NCBI RefSeq assembly: GCF_004354985.1
Contig: NZ_SMSK01000004.1
Location: 124,001 to 188,000 of the forward strand
Reading direction: 5' to 3'
DNA: 64,000 bases
Source: Segetibacter sp. 3557_3
Lineage (GTDB): Bacteria; Bacteroidota; Bacteroidia; Chitinophagales; Chitinophagaceae
The translations under genes were made by a program, and so were the position numbers. Positions 1 through 8,314 of this stretch are shown in pieces (position 1 is the first letter of the stretch; each line of letters starts with the position of its first letter). The notes under the pieces are model-generated. The model was not told the origin of the DNA and made no database searches. It saw only the letters and a list, made by a program, of their open reading frames with translations.

Positions 1-7
1 AGAATAA
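1..7 (+). CDS. Possible last codons of rpsQ (30S protein S17), cut by the window start
   Basis: The window opens with a Glu codon and TAA at positions 2-7. In Bacteroidota the gene before rplN is rpsQ, so these bases may be its end. This rests on conserved gene order only; the visible sequence is too short to identify a protein. Confidence 0.25.
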
Positions 8-103
8 ACATCGTTGCGTCGCATTCCGTTCATCGGCAGTGCCAGGGGGATCTTTCCCTTTTCTGCCCCGATCCGGTGTCCGACATCTAAAATTCAAATT
101 AAA

Positions 104-472
104 ATGATTCAGCAAGAAAGCAGATTGAACGTGGCTGACAACAGCGGTGCCAAAGAAGTTCTTTGCATCCGTGTACTGGGTAACTCTGGCCAGGACTACG
201 CGAAAATTGGCGATAAGATCGTAGTTACCGTTAAAGATGCTATGCCTGCCGCCGGTGTTAAAAAGGGTACAGTATCCAAAGCAGTTATTGTAAGAACCAA
301 AAACAAGCTTCGTCGCAAAGATGGTTCTTATATTCGCTTTGATGACAATGCAGTTGTGTTGTTAAATGCTTCTGACGAACCAAGAGGTACCCGTATTTTT
401 GGGCCCGTAGCGAGGGAGCTCAGGGACAAAGGCTATATGAAGATCATATCCCTGGCGCCAGAGGTACTATAA
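104..472 (+). CDS. rplN: 50S ribosomal protein L14
   Basis: Large-subunit protein L14, which binds 23S rRNA at the subunit interface near the factor-binding site. The 122-residue product matches the usual length. It starts [18 protein letters not shown] and ends with the typical L14 segment ([18 protein letters not shown]). The reading frame is open upstream to position 14, but the family N-terminus sits at the ATG at 104. First complete gene of the spc-type operon, followed by a 107-bp spacer holding an inverted repeat before rplX. Identification is secure. Confidence 0.97.
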   Translation: MIQQESRLNVADNSGAKEVLCIRVLGNSGQDYAKIGDKIVVTVKDAMPAAGVKKGTVSKAVIVRTKNKLRRKDGSYIRFDDNAVVLLNASDEPRGTRIFGPVARELRDKGYMKIISLAPEVL

Positions 473-483
473 GGTTGAGTTTT

Positions 484-553
484 AAATGTTGAATGTTAAA
501 TGGAGAATTAACTCAGAACTATTCAACATTAGCTTATTCAACATTCAACATTT
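484..553. repeat. Inverted repeat in the rplN-rplX spacer
   Basis: A perfect 14-bp inverted repeat: arm AAATGTTGAATGTT at 484-497 and its complement at 540-553, separated by 42 bp. The 19-nt word at 485-503 recurs exactly at 21351-21369, so this is a dispersed intergenic repeat lying inside an essential operon. Function is unknown. Confidence 0.7.
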
Positions 554-579
554 GACATCTAACATTTAAATTATCAATA

Positions 580-918
580 GTGAGCAACAGATTTAAACCC
601 AAGTTCAACATCAGAAAAGGTGATACCGTTGTGGTAATTGCCGGTGATGACAGGGATCTGAAAAAACCCCGCAAAGTTCTTGAAGTTATCCTTGATAAAG
701 GACGGGTAGTCGTCGAAGGGGCAAATATCATTACCAAACACACTAAGCCAAGTGCTCAAAACACCAAAGGCGGACTGGTAAAGAAAGAAGCATCTATAAA
801 CATCAGCAACGTGATGTTGTGGGATGAAAAAACAGGCGCTCCAACCAAAGTTAAGCGCACCCGCGAAGAAGGTAAATTAGTTAGAACAGCTAAAAAATCA
901 GGGGAGGTAATCAAATAA
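580..918 (+). CDS. rplX: 50S ribosomal protein L24
   Basis: Assembly-initiating large-subunit protein L24 (KOW type). The 112-residue protein has the KOW-like stretch [19 protein letters not shown] near residues 11-29 and the family block [17 protein letters not shown]. The frame begins with GTG at 580, which fits the family N-terminus ([14 protein letters not shown]); no in-frame ATG would preserve the KOW motif. The stop overlaps the rplE start by one base (TAATG), which suggests translational coupling. Confidence 0.96.
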   Translation: MSNRFKPKFNIRKGDTVVVIAGDDRDLKKPRKVLEVILDKGRVVVEGANIITKHTKPSAQNTKGGLVKKEASINISNVMLWDEKTGAPTKVKRTREEGKLVRTAKKSGEVIK

Positions 919-1493
919 TGGCTACTACTACATATACTCCAAGATTAGCAGACAAGTACAAAAATGAAGTTGTACCTGCTTTAATGAAGAAATTTGGATA
1001 CAAGTCCATCATGCAGGCGCCGCGTTTGCAAAAGATTTGTTTAAACAGGGGCGTAAACGGCGCTGTTACTGATAAAAAACTTGTTGACGTTGCAGTTGAT
1101 GAGTTGACCACCATCAGCGGTCAGAAAGCAGTTGCTACTATTAGTAAGAAGGACATCTCGAACTTCAAACTGAGAAAGAACATGCCGATTGGTGCAAGGG
1201 TAACCCTTCGTGGTGTGAAGATGTATGAGTTTCTTGATCGTTTTATTGCTGTATCGCTTCCACGTGTACGCGATTTTAAAGGAGTAAACGACAAGTCATT
1301 CGATGGCCGCGGTAACTATACGATAGGAGTTACCGAACAGATCATCTTCCCTGAAATCGATATTGATAAGGTAAATAAGATTACCGGTCTGGATATCACG
1401 TTCGTTACTTCTGCAGTCAATAATGAAGAAGCCTATGAACTGTTGAAAGAACTTGGTATGCCTTTCAAAAACATCAAAAAAGACATCAGCTAA
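918..1493 (+). CDS. rplE: 50S ribosomal protein L5
   Basis: 5S rRNA-binding protein L5 of the central protuberance. The 191-residue product has typical L5 blocks: [24 protein letters not shown] at the N-terminus, [21 protein letters not shown] in the middle, and the C-terminal [16 protein letters not shown]. The ATG overlaps the rplX stop. A terminator-like hairpin lies 7 bp downstream, before rpsN. Confidence 0.97.
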   Translation: MATTTYTPRLADKYKNEVVPALMKKFGYKSIMQAPRLQKICLNRGVNGAVTDKKLVDVAVDELTTISGQKAVATISKKDISNFKLRKNMPIGARVTLRGVKMYEFLDRFIAVSLPRVRDFKGVNDKSFDGRGNYTIGVTEQIIFPEIDIDKVNKITGLDITFVTSAVNNEEAYELLKELGMPFKNIKKDIS

Positions 1494-1500
1494 ATAATTG

Positions 1501-1525
1501 TTGACAGCTCATGCTGTCAATTTTT
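1501..1525 (+). terminator. Terminator-like hairpin inside the spc operon (rplE-rpsN spacer)
   Basis: A perfect 8-bp stem, TTGACAGC (1501-1508) with GCTGTCAA (1513-1520), a 4-nt loop, then TTTTT. It has the form of an intrinsic terminator, yet it lies between two operon genes that must both be expressed. It may be an attenuator, a partial terminator or an mRNA-processing hairpin. Confidence 0.6.
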
Positions 1526-1538
1526 AAACAAAATCATT

Positions 1539-1808
1539 ATGGCAAAAGAATCTGTAAAAGCCAGGCAAAGAAAAAGAGCTGCAATGGTAGCTAAGTACGC
1601 TGAAAAAAGAGCTACACTTAAGGCTGCCGGCGATTATGCTGCACTCGACCTGCTTCCAAAAAATGCTTCTCCTGTACGGCTTAAAAACCGTTGTCAGTTA
1701 ACCGGTCGTCCAAGAGGCTACGTTGGTTATTTCGGACTTTCGAGAAACATTTTTAGAGATATGGCACTGGCAGGAAAAATCCCGGGAGTTACAAAAGCCA
1801 GCTGGTAA
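1539..1808 (+). CDS. rpsN: 30S ribosomal protein S14 (zinc-free type)
   Basis: Small-subunit head protein S14. It has 89 residues, the long form without CxxC zinc pairs. The conserved C-terminal block [21 protein letters not shown], followed by a terminal KASW, identifies the family. It starts with ATG after an AT-rich leader that holds the 1501-1520 hairpin. Zinc-free S14 is common in Bacteroidota. Confidence 0.97.
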   Translation: MAKESVKARQRKRAAMVAKYAEKRATLKAAGDYAALDLLPKNASPVRLKNRCQLTGRPRGYVGYFGLSRNIFRDMALAGKIPGVTKASW

Positions 1809-1902
1809 ATACCTGTTTGCCCAATGCAGGGTAAATAGCATTTTTTTATAAACACTTATTTCCAATTATTCCGGAGTTTCGGAATGTAGGAGGGCACAAA
1901 TT

Positions 1903-2301
1903 ATGGTAACTGATCCTATAGCAGATTTTTTAACGAGAATTCGTAACGCTCAGATGGCGAACCACCGTATTGTAGAAATACCTGCAAGCAATCTGAAAAA
2001 GCGTATGACTGAAATCTTATACGATAAAGGATATATTCTTAAGTATAAGTTTGAAGATGATAGCAAACAAGGCGTGATTAAGATCGCCCTTAAATATGAT
2101 GCCGCGACCAAGGTTCCTGCAATTCGCAGCCTTGAAAGAGTTAGCCGCCCGGGCTTACGCCAGTATTCAAAACCAGGCGAGTTCCAAAGGGTGAAAAATG
2201 GTCTTGGTATCGCAATCGTTTCTACTTCTAAAGGTGTAATGACTGACAAAGAAGCTAAAACGCAAAATGTAGGTGGCGAAGTTCTTTGCTACATCTATTA
2301 A
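1903..2301 (+). CDS. rpsH: 30S ribosomal protein S8
   Basis: S8 binds the central domain of 16S rRNA and in many bacteria also represses the spc operon. The 132-residue product starts MVTDPIADFLTRIRNAQ and ends with the diagnostic STSKGVMTDKEAKTQNVGGEVLCYIY. The preceding 94-bp spacer is AT-rich with GTAGGAGGG upstream of the ATG, a recognisable ribosome-binding purine run that is rare in this window. Confidence 0.97.
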   Translation: MVTDPIADFLTRIRNAQMANHRIVEIPASNLKKRMTEILYDKGYILKYKFEDDSKQGVIKIALKYDAATKVPAIRSLERVSRPGLRQYSKPGEFQRVKNGLGIAIVSTSKGVMTDKEAKTQNVGGEVLCYIY

Positions 2302-2402
2302 AACCTGTTTTTTCCGGGGTTGATTGACAATTAAGTTTTCTATACGTAACTGAACACGATCAACTTCTAACCATATAGCATTTACAAAATAAATTTTCGA
2401 AT

Positions 2403-2957
2403 ATGTCTCGTATAGGTAAACAACCTGTTACACTGGATCAGGGAGTGACATTAACAGTCGGTAACGACAATGTCATTACTGTTAAAGGTCCTAAAGGCGC
2501 ACTCAGCCAGGCAATTGACAGGGATATTAAGGTGGAAGTAGTTGACGGGCAGGTGTTGATCACCCGTCCTACCGACCAGATCCGCCACCGCTCTATGCAC
2601 GGTTTGTATCGTGCGCTTATCAACAACATGGTAAAGGGTGTTACGGTTGGTTTTAAGAAGCAACTGGAACTTGTTGGGGTTGGTTACAAGGCCGTTAACC
2701 AGGGTAATGTGCTGGATCTGGCACTTGGTTATTCACACAACATTATTGTAGAGGTACCATCTGAACTTAAAGTAACTACCGAAACCCTAAAGGGTCAAAA
2801 TCCAAAGATTTTCCTGGAAGGTAGCGACAACCAATTATTGGGAGCAGTTGCTGCAAAAATTCGTGGTCTACGTAAGCCTGAACCATACAAAGGAAAAGGT
2901 GTTCGTTATTCTGATGAATTCATCCGCCGTAAAGCTGGTAAGGCAGCCGGTAAGTAA
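2403..2957 (+). CDS. rplF: 50S ribosomal protein L6
   Basis: L6 lies near the factor-binding site and the sarcin-ricin loop. The 184-residue product carries MSRIGKQPV at the N-terminus, the duplicated L6 fold and the family block RKPEPYKGKGVRYSDEFIRRKAGK near the C-terminus. A 102-bp spacer follows, containing a 12-bp hairpin (2971-2982 with 2997-3008, one G-T pair). Confidence 0.97.
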   Translation: MSRIGKQPVTLDQGVTLTVGNDNVITVKGPKGALSQAIDRDIKVEVVDGQVLITRPTDQIRHRSMHGLYRALINNMVKGVTVGFKKQLELVGVGYKAVNQGNVLDLALGYSHNIIVEVPSELKVTTETLKGQNPKIFLEGSDNQLLGAVAAKIRGLRKPEPYKGKGVRYSDEFIRRKAGKAAGK

Positions 2958-2970
2958 TAGTGCTTTCTTC

Positions 2971-3008
2971 TTGTTGATTGGGTACATTCCCATGTTCCCA
3001 ATTAACAA
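2971..3008 (+). other. Hairpin in the rplF-rplR spacer
   Basis: TTGTTGATTGGG (2971-2982) pairs with CCCAATTAACAA (2997-3008) across a 14-nt loop. There is no following T run, so it is not a classical terminator. It may stabilise or process the transcript, or it may be a repeat relic. Confidence 0.45.
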
Positions 3009-3059
3009 TTCAACATATCAACTACTTTCCCGGCAGTATCGGGAAGCAAATAATCAAAG

Positions 3060-3410
3060 ATGGACAAACTTATAAAAAGGCAGAAGATCAGGTACCGCAT
3101 TCGTAAGAAGGTAGCCGGTCTGCCAAACAAACCACGCTTATCCGTTTTCAGAAGCAATGCTGAGATTTATGCTCAACTGATTGACGATACAACCGGAACA
3201 ACACTGGCATCTGCTTCTTCAAGAGAAAAGGATATTGTTGCGCAAAAGGTTAACAAGGTAGATAAGAGTAAGCTGGTAGGTGCTGCCATTGCCCGCAAAG
3301 CAACCGAACTTGGTTTAAACACCTGTGTGTTCGACCGGGGTGGCAACCTTTATCATGGACGCGTAAAGGCGGTAGCCGACGGTGCCCGCGAGGGTGGTTT
3401 ACAATTCTAA
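3060..3410 (+). CDS. rplR: 50S ribosomal protein L18
   Basis: L18 binds 5S rRNA with L5. The 116-residue product has the basic N-terminus RYRIRKKVAG, the core RLSVFRSNAEIYAQLIDD and the C-terminal block CVFDRGGNLYHGRVKAVADGAREGGLQF. It has the expected length, and the ATG at 3060 is the family start. Confidence 0.97.
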   Translation: MDKLIKRQKIRYRIRKKVAGLPNKPRLSVFRSNAEIYAQLIDDTTGTTLASASSREKDIVAQKVNKVDKSKLVGAAIARKATELGLNTCVFDRGGNLYHGRVKAVADGAREGGLQF

Positions 3411-3485
3411 AGTTTTCACGATGTGATTATAGCCACATCAGAAATTATAATCGCATTTCGTATAACGTATTCGAAAAAATAGCAA

Positions 3486-4004
3486 ATGTCAAAAGCAATA
3501 TTTAATAAAGTGAAGGGTGCAGACCTGGAACTCAAAGAGAAAGTAGTATCGATCAACCGGGTGGTTAAAACTACAAAGGGTGGTCGTACATTTAGCTTCT
3601 CTGCGTTGGTGGTTGTAGGCAATGAAAAGGGTGTTGTTGGTCATGGTTTGGGTAAGGCGAAAGAAGTTCAGGAAGCGATCACAAAAGGAATTGAAGATGC
3701 TAAAAAGAACCTGATAAAAGTTCCCATCATGCACGGCACTATTCCTCATGATCAGCTTGCAAAAGAAGGTGCAGCGAAGGTGTTTATCCGTCCTGCAGCC
3801 CACGGTACAGGTGTAATTGCAGGTGGTAGTATGCGTGCAGTTCTTGAGAGTGCAGGAATTACCGACGTACTTAGCAAGAATCTTGGTTCTGCAAATCCGC
3901 ATAATGTGGTTAAAGCGACGGTTAAAGCGCTTGCTTTACTCAGGGAGCCAATTACTATTGCCAAAACCAGGAACCTTAAGCTAAGCAGGGTTTTCAACGG
4001 TTAA
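3486..4004 (+). CDS. rpsE: 30S ribosomal protein S5
   Basis: S5 is a decoding-site protein important for fidelity. The 172-residue product shows the S5 N-terminal RNA-binding domain ([22 protein letters not shown]) and the C-terminal domain ([22 protein letters not shown]). Gene order rplR-rpsE-rpmD is canonical. The 75-bp spacer before it holds a short hairpin (GATGTG 3420-3425 with CACATC 3434-3439). Confidence 0.97.
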   Translation: MSKAIFNKVKGADLELKEKVVSINRVVKTTKGGRTFSFSALVVVGNEKGVVGHGLGKAKEVQEAITKGIEDAKKNLIKVPIMHGTIPHDQLAKEGAAKVFIRPAAHGTGVIAGGSMRAVLESAGITDVLSKNLGSANPHNVVKATVKALALLREPITIAKTRNLKLSRVFNG

Positions 4005-4091
4005 ACTAAAACCAAAGGGGTGTTTCTATGCATATCCCCTTATTTACCTGTAGCATCATCTACGGTTCATGCTACTAAAATTGATAACACA

Positions 4092-4304
4092 ATGAGAACG
4101 ATAAAAATAACCCAGGTAAAAAGCGGCATCGACAGGAATGAAACCGCAAAGCGTACCCTTATTGCGCTCGGTATAAAAAAACTGAACGGATCGGTTGAAG
4201 TTGAAGCCACTCCTCAAATTCTTGGAATGGTTCGCAGGGTTTTACACCTTATAACAGTCGAGGACGTTGCAGCAGGCGAAACGGTAAGCGCAGCCGCTGA
4301 ATAG
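4092..4304 (+). CDS. rpmD: 50S ribosomal protein L30
   Basis: L30 is a small large-subunit protein. From the ATG at 4092 the product is 70 residues (MRTIKITQVKSGIDRNETAK...), with the L30 core KRTLIALGIKKLNGSVEV. The frame is open upstream to 4020, but that extension is unrelated to the family and overlaps an AT-rich spacer, so the inner ATG is chosen. The family is about 60 residues; the extra alanine-rich tail is tolerated. Confidence 0.95.
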   Translation: MRTIKITQVKSGIDRNETAKRTLIALGIKKLNGSVEVEATPQILGMVRRVLHLITVEDVAAGETVSAAAE

Positions 4305-4449
4305 TTCTACGCGCTTTTCGTAACGTTTTACCCAATTGACTGCACAATCGTCGTGCCCTTTACACTCCGGATCTCATAAATGATTTCCGGATTTTACAAA
4401 TTATCTTATAAGCGAGGGGAATTAACCCCGTTAAGTAAAAATTACAATT

Positions 4450-4899
4450 ATGAAATTACATACGCTCAGACCAGCACAAGGTGCCACTCACAAAGAGAAA
4501 AGAATAGGCCGTGGTGAAGCTTCCGGTAAAGGTGGAACTTCTACAAAGGGTAATAAGGGTGGACAAAGCCGTGCGGGTTATAAAAGCAAGATGGCTCACG
4601 AAGGTGGTCAGATGCCTATCCAACGTCGTTTACCAAAGCGTGGATTTAAGAATTTCAATCGCGTTGAATACAAAGTACTCAACCTTGGACAGATTGATAG
4701 TTTGATCGAGAAATACGGATTTACTGAGATTACTCCCGAGAACCTGTACATAAATGGTTTACTTAGCCAGACAGATCGGATCAAAATTCTTGGAAACGGA
4801 GAGCTAAAGGGTGCGGTTAGCTTCAAAGTGAACGCAATAAGTGAGAAAGCAAAGGCAGCGATTGAAGCTGCGGGTGGCAGCGTTGAAATTGTGAGCTAA
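4450..4899 (+). CDS. rplO: 50S ribosomal protein L15
   Basis: L15 is a late-assembly large-subunit protein. The 149-residue product has the glycine-rich, basic N-terminal tail (RIGRGEASGKGGTSTKGNKG), the QMPIQRRLPKRGFKN block and the C-terminal KAAIEAAGGSVEIVS. The 145-bp upstream spacer is the longest in the operon and ends with a GGGG-AATTAA-CCCC hairpin close to the start. Confidence 0.97.
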   Translation: MKLHTLRPAQGATHKEKRIGRGEASGKGGTSTKGNKGGQSRAGYKSKMAHEGGQMPIQRRLPKRGFKNFNRVEYKVLNLGQIDSLIEKYGFTEITPENLYINGLLSQTDRIKILGNGELKGAVSFKVNAISEKAKAAIEAAGGSVEIVS

Positions 4900-4916
4900 T
4901 TTTTACGATATTTGCC

Positions 4917-4944
4917 AGACGCATCTCCTGATGCGTCTTTTTTG
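4917..4944 (+). terminator. Intrinsic terminator-like hairpin between rplO and secY
   Basis: AGACGCATC (4917-4925) pairs perfectly with GATGCGTCT (4930-4938) around a 4-nt loop and is followed by a T run. This is a textbook intrinsic terminator shape. Because secY and map follow on the same strand, it would separate ribosomal-protein expression from secY or act as a partial terminator. Confidence 0.7.
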
Positions 4945-4978
4945 GTTTTATCGATCAACACCCTCAACTAAATATCAA

Positions 4979-6325
4979 GTGAAAAAATTCATACAGACTT
5001 TAAAAAACATCTGGACGATAGATGAACTAAAGAGTAAGATCCTGGTGACGTTGGGATTGGTGCTTGTTTATCGTTTCGGAACACATATTGTTCTTCCCGG
5101 AATAGATCCAAACCTTCTGGATGTTTCAAAGAGCCAGGCCGCAAACAACGGACTTCTGGGTTTGTTTGACACGTTTGCTGGTGGAGCCTTCTCCCAGGCC
5201 TCGATAATGGCACTTGGTATTATGCCCTATATCTCTGCATCAATCTTTATGCAGCTGATGACCATCCTTGTTCCGCAGCTACAAAAAGTGCAGAAAGAGG
5301 GTGACAGCGGACGTAAGAAAATAAACCAATGGACTCGTTACCTGACCGTGATTGTTACCGCTTTCCAGGCTGGTGCATATGTGGCTTACCTTAACGGTCC
5401 CGGATATGTAGAAGCTATTATTCCTGCGTTCAAGCCTTACTTCTGGCTTTCTACAGTAGTAACCCTTTCTGCAGGTACCCTATTCGTGATGTGGCTGGGT
5501 GAAAAGATCCAGGACAAGGGATTGGGTAATGGTACTTCAATCATTATCATGGTGGGTATTCTTGCCCGGTTTCCACAAGCGCTTATCCAGGAGTTTGCTG
5601 CCAAGCAGGCAAAAGGTGGCGGTGGATTGCTTATCTTCTTAATCGAGATTGCAATATTTATTGCGATTGTGATGGGCATTATCATCCTGGTTCAGGGTGT
5701 TCGTAAAATACCGGTAAACTATGCGAAGCAAATTGTTGGCAACCGCCAGTTTGGAGGCGCAAGACAGTTTCTCCCAATGAAAGTGAACAGTGCTGGTGTA
5801 ATGCCGATCATCTTCGCGCAGGCGATTATGTTTCTGCCTACCCTGTTTTCATTTACAAATACCGAATCTGGACAGGGCATTGCCAAAGTCTTTGGCGATC
5901 ATAGCAATTTCTGGTACATGTTGGTGTATTCGGTCATGGTAATTGCATTTACTTTCCTGTACACTGCTCTCATATTTAATCCTAAGCAAATGGCTGAGGA
6001 CCTGAAACGCAACAATGGGTTTATACCCGGAGTTAAGCCAGGTCAGCCAACTGCTGATTATATCGGTGCCGTTATGGATAAGATCACCCTTCCGGGAGCG
6101 ATTTTCCTTGCACTTGTTGGTATCCTGCCTGGCTTTGCACAGCGTTTAGGCGTTACCTCCTCCTTCTCTACCTTCTTTGGTGGAACTTCGCTTTTGATTA
6201 TGGTAGGGGTAATCCTTGATACCCTTCAGCAGATCGAAACCCAATTACTGATGCGCCAATACGATGGCCTTATGAACAGTGGTAGAATACAAGGCAGGCA
6301 GATGAGCACCGCTTCTTCGATCTAA
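4979..6325 (+). CDS. secY: Preprotein translocase subunit SecY
   Basis: Central pore subunit of the SecYEG translocon in the inner membrane. From the GTG at 4979 the product has 448 residues (VKKFIQTLKNIWTIDELKSKI...). It has about ten hydrophobic helices, the early FGTHIVLPGIDP loop, the YISASIFMQL segment and the cytosolic loop QFGGARQFLPMKVNSAGVMP. The open frame begins at 4931, but that start would lie inside the terminator-like hairpin at 4917-4938, and the family N-terminus agrees with 4979. secY closes the ribosomal cluster with map. Confidence 0.95.
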   Translation: MKKFIQTLKNIWTIDELKSKILVTLGLVLVYRFGTHIVLPGIDPNLLDVSKSQAANNGLLGLFDTFAGGAFSQASIMALGIMPYISASIFMQLMTILVPQLQKVQKEGDSGRKKINQWTRYLTVIVTAFQAGAYVAYLNGPGYVEAIIPAFKPYFWLSTVVTLSAGTLFVMWLGEKIQDKGLGNGTSIIIMVGILARFPQALIQEFAAKQAKGGGGLLIFLIEIAIFIAIVMGIIILVQGVRKIPVNYAKQIVGNRQFGGARQFLPMKVNSAGVMPIIFAQAIMFLPTLFSFTNTESGQGIAKVFGDHSNFWYMLVYSVMVIAFTFLYTALIFNPKQMAEDLKRNNGFIPGVKPGQPTADYIGAVMDKITLPGAIFLALVGILPGFAQRLGVTSSFSTFFGGTSLLIMVGVILDTLQQIETQLLMRQYDGLMNSGRIQGRQMSTASSI

Positions 6326-6348
6326 TTACTTTATTACAATACTTACTT

Positions 6349-6384
6349 AAACCTGCCCGGTCCTACCAGGCAGGTTTATTTTTA
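6349..6384 (+). terminator. Hairpin with T run between secY and map
   Basis: AAACCTGCC (6349-6357) pairs with GGCAGGTTT (6369-6377) around an 11-nt loop, followed by ATTTTTA. It ends immediately before the map ATG at 6387, so it may also sequester the map translation start. Confidence 0.6.
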
Positions 6385-6386
6385 AC

Positions 6387-7208
6387 ATGAGCCGACCAAG
6401 GAATATGATTCACTATAAAACCGATGCTGAAATTGAGTTGATGCGCAAAAGTAATTTGCTGGTCAGCCAGGCGATCGCGGAGGTCGCCGGTTTTTTAAAG
6501 CCTGGTGTAACCACGAAACAAGCTAATGACCTTGCAGAAACTGTTATACGCGATAATGGTGGAGTTCCGTCTTTTTTAAATTATAGGGGCTTTCCGTTTG
6601 CGGCATGTATTTCTGTGAATGATGCTGTTGTACATGGTTTTCCAACCAGCGATGTTTTAAAAGATGGCGACGTGGTATCCGTTGATCTTGGTGTGTTCAT
6701 GAATAATTTTCATGGCGACAGTGCTTATACATTTGCGCTCGGCGAGGTAGATGAAGCCGTTCTAAATTTGTTGCGGGTCACCAAGGCTTCTCTTTACAAA
6801 GGAATCGAAAAGGCGCATCACGGCAACAGGATCGGCGATATCGCCTTCGCAATTCAGGATTACACGGAAAAGGTGCATGGCTATGGTGTCGTTCGGGAAC
6901 TTGTCGGCCATGGGATAGGGAAAAGCCTACATGAAGACCCACAGATGCCAAACTTTGGTAAGCGCGGAAACGGGCCTAAACTCAAGGAAGGAATGGTATT
7001 GGCAATAGAACCAATGATCAATTTAGGTGTGAAAGAGGTTTTCTATGATGACGATGGCTGGACTGTTCGCACTAAAGACCGCAAGCCATCAGCTCATTAC
7101 GAGCACTCGGTTGCAATTCGCAAATCCGGTGCTGATATATTATCGTCCTTCGCCGGTATTGAGGTGGCCGAAAAATCTAACCCAAATCTGAATTCAGCCT
7201 ATCATTAG
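6387..7208 (+). CDS. map: Methionine aminopeptidase, type I
   Basis: Removes the initiator methionine from nascent proteins in the cytosol. The 273-residue product contains all five dinuclear metal ligands expected of the family: Asp100, Asp111, His175, Glu208 and Glu239, plus the substrate histidine His83 (NDAVVHGFP). Starts at 6387 and 6405 (MIHYKTDAEIELM) are both possible. Gene order secY-map is typical of Bacteroidota. It is followed by a strong terminator rather than infA. Confidence 0.95.
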   Translation: MSRPRNMIHYKTDAEIELMRKSNLLVSQAIAEVAGFLKPGVTTKQANDLAETVIRDNGGVPSFLNYRGFPFAACISVNDAVVHGFPTSDVLKDGDVVSVDLGVFMNNFHGDSAYTFALGEVDEAVLNLLRVTKASLYKGIEKAHHGNRIGDIAFAIQDYTEKVHGYGVVRELVGHGIGKSLHEDPQMPNFGKRGNGPKLKEGMVLAIEPMINLGVKEVFYDDDGWTVRTKDRKPSAHYEHSVAIRKSGADILSSFAGIEVAEKSNPNLNSAYH

Positions 7209-7231
7209 TATATTTTTAGCAAAAAGCAATA

Positions 7232-7260
7232 AACCCTTCTTTCATTCGAAGGGTTTTTTA
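7232..7260 (+). terminator. Intrinsic terminator after map
   Basis: AACCCTTC (7232-7239) pairs with GAAGGGTT (7248-7255) around an 8-nt loop, followed by TTTTTA. It ends the ribosomal cluster transcript. Confidence 0.85.
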
Positions 7261-7280
7261 TTTTAGTAAAAATTGTTGTT

Positions 7281-8126
7281 ATGGCAGATGAACCAAACTC
7301 CGACGAGTTGTACAGCGATGACCCCGAAGAACAATTGAGAATGGAAAACCAGGTTTTGAAGTTGAAGCTTCTTGCCGAACTGGGTGGAGAGTTTGAACAA
7401 CTTAATGAACTTGATCCTGAGATGGAGAACTTGTTTTTGAAAAATGTGCTTGAGTTTGAACATAAGTTTGCCCAGTCACCCTCAAAGACAATGTATGAGA
7501 TCCTCGGAAAGCCTGATTTCAGGAAGTCTGCGTTACTTAGTGACGAGGAAGTTGTTTTTGCACTGGACGAGATTGTTGAATTACTAAAGCAGAAAAACAT
7601 CGAAGTTGATTATGAGGTTTGGTATCCAGAGCGACAACGATACGAATTTATTACCGAAGAGCTATTTGCCCACGAAGCGTCAATGATGGTAATGCCCGGC
7701 ATGACCATGCATTTTGTTTACGAGGAATTTCATCCCAATCACGACTATTATATTCGGAGACGTGCACAACAGTTCTGCGAAAATTGGTTTGAACGGTCAT
7801 TTGACGAATACAGCTTTGAGTTGGCGCCAGTCATCAACCTGCCCGGGCATGGTCCTGCAACACGGGAAGAATTCCTAACTAAGATGCAGCAGGTTTTTAG
7901 TAGTTTTCAATACTTTGAAAATGGTCAATACGACATTGAATCAATTACATATGATCTCAAGGAAGAGGCCGTGAGTACAGGAATGGCAACCGGCACAGTA
8001 AGCTACGATGGTGTTCTTGAAAGCGGCGAAATACTACATACTCAAGGCATATTTAAGATATTTGTACAAATGGAACGGGGAATGTGGCAAATATGTTCTT
8101 TTGAATGGCCGGGCTTTGGTTGCTGA
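7281..8126 (+). CDS. Conserved hypothetical acidic protein with a possible NTF2/SnoaL-like C-terminal domain
   Basis: A 281-residue acidic soluble protein with no signal peptide or membrane segment. The N-terminal third is helical and rich in Glu and Leu (LRMENQVLKLKLLAELGGEF). The C-terminal part, from about residue 150, alternates helices and strands with aromatic residues and ends in FVQMERGMWQICSFEWPGF. That resembles the fold of SnoaL/NTF2-like proteins, but this is only a pattern judgement. No catalytic motif was recognised. It is monocistronic, 20 bp after the map terminator. Confidence 0.75.
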   Translation: MADEPNSDELYSDDPEEQLRMENQVLKLKLLAELGGEFEQLNELDPEMENLFLKNVLEFEHKFAQSPSKTMYEILGKPDFRKSALLSDEEVVFALDEIVELLKQKNIEVDYEVWYPERQRYEFITEELFAHEASMMVMPGMTMHFVYEEFHPNHDYYIRRRAQQFCENWFERSFDEYSFELAPVINLPGHGPATREEFLTKMQQVFSSFQYFENGQYDIESITYDLKEEAVSTGMATGTVSYDGVLESGEILHTQGIFKIFVQMERGMWQICSFEWPGFGC

Positions 8127-8314
8127 TGCGGTACTACGGTGTAATCAAATGACATTAAGCTACAAACGATTCTTCCCGGCTGCTTGCCGCCGCAATTCTT
8201 TACCAGGGTAAACCATCAACCTCCACCCCTGCAATCACAACCTGACGGGGAACATGTTTCGCTCTTTTGAAATCAGGGTTTACTTATAATAGTTACTTAA
8301 ATCGCAACGACATC

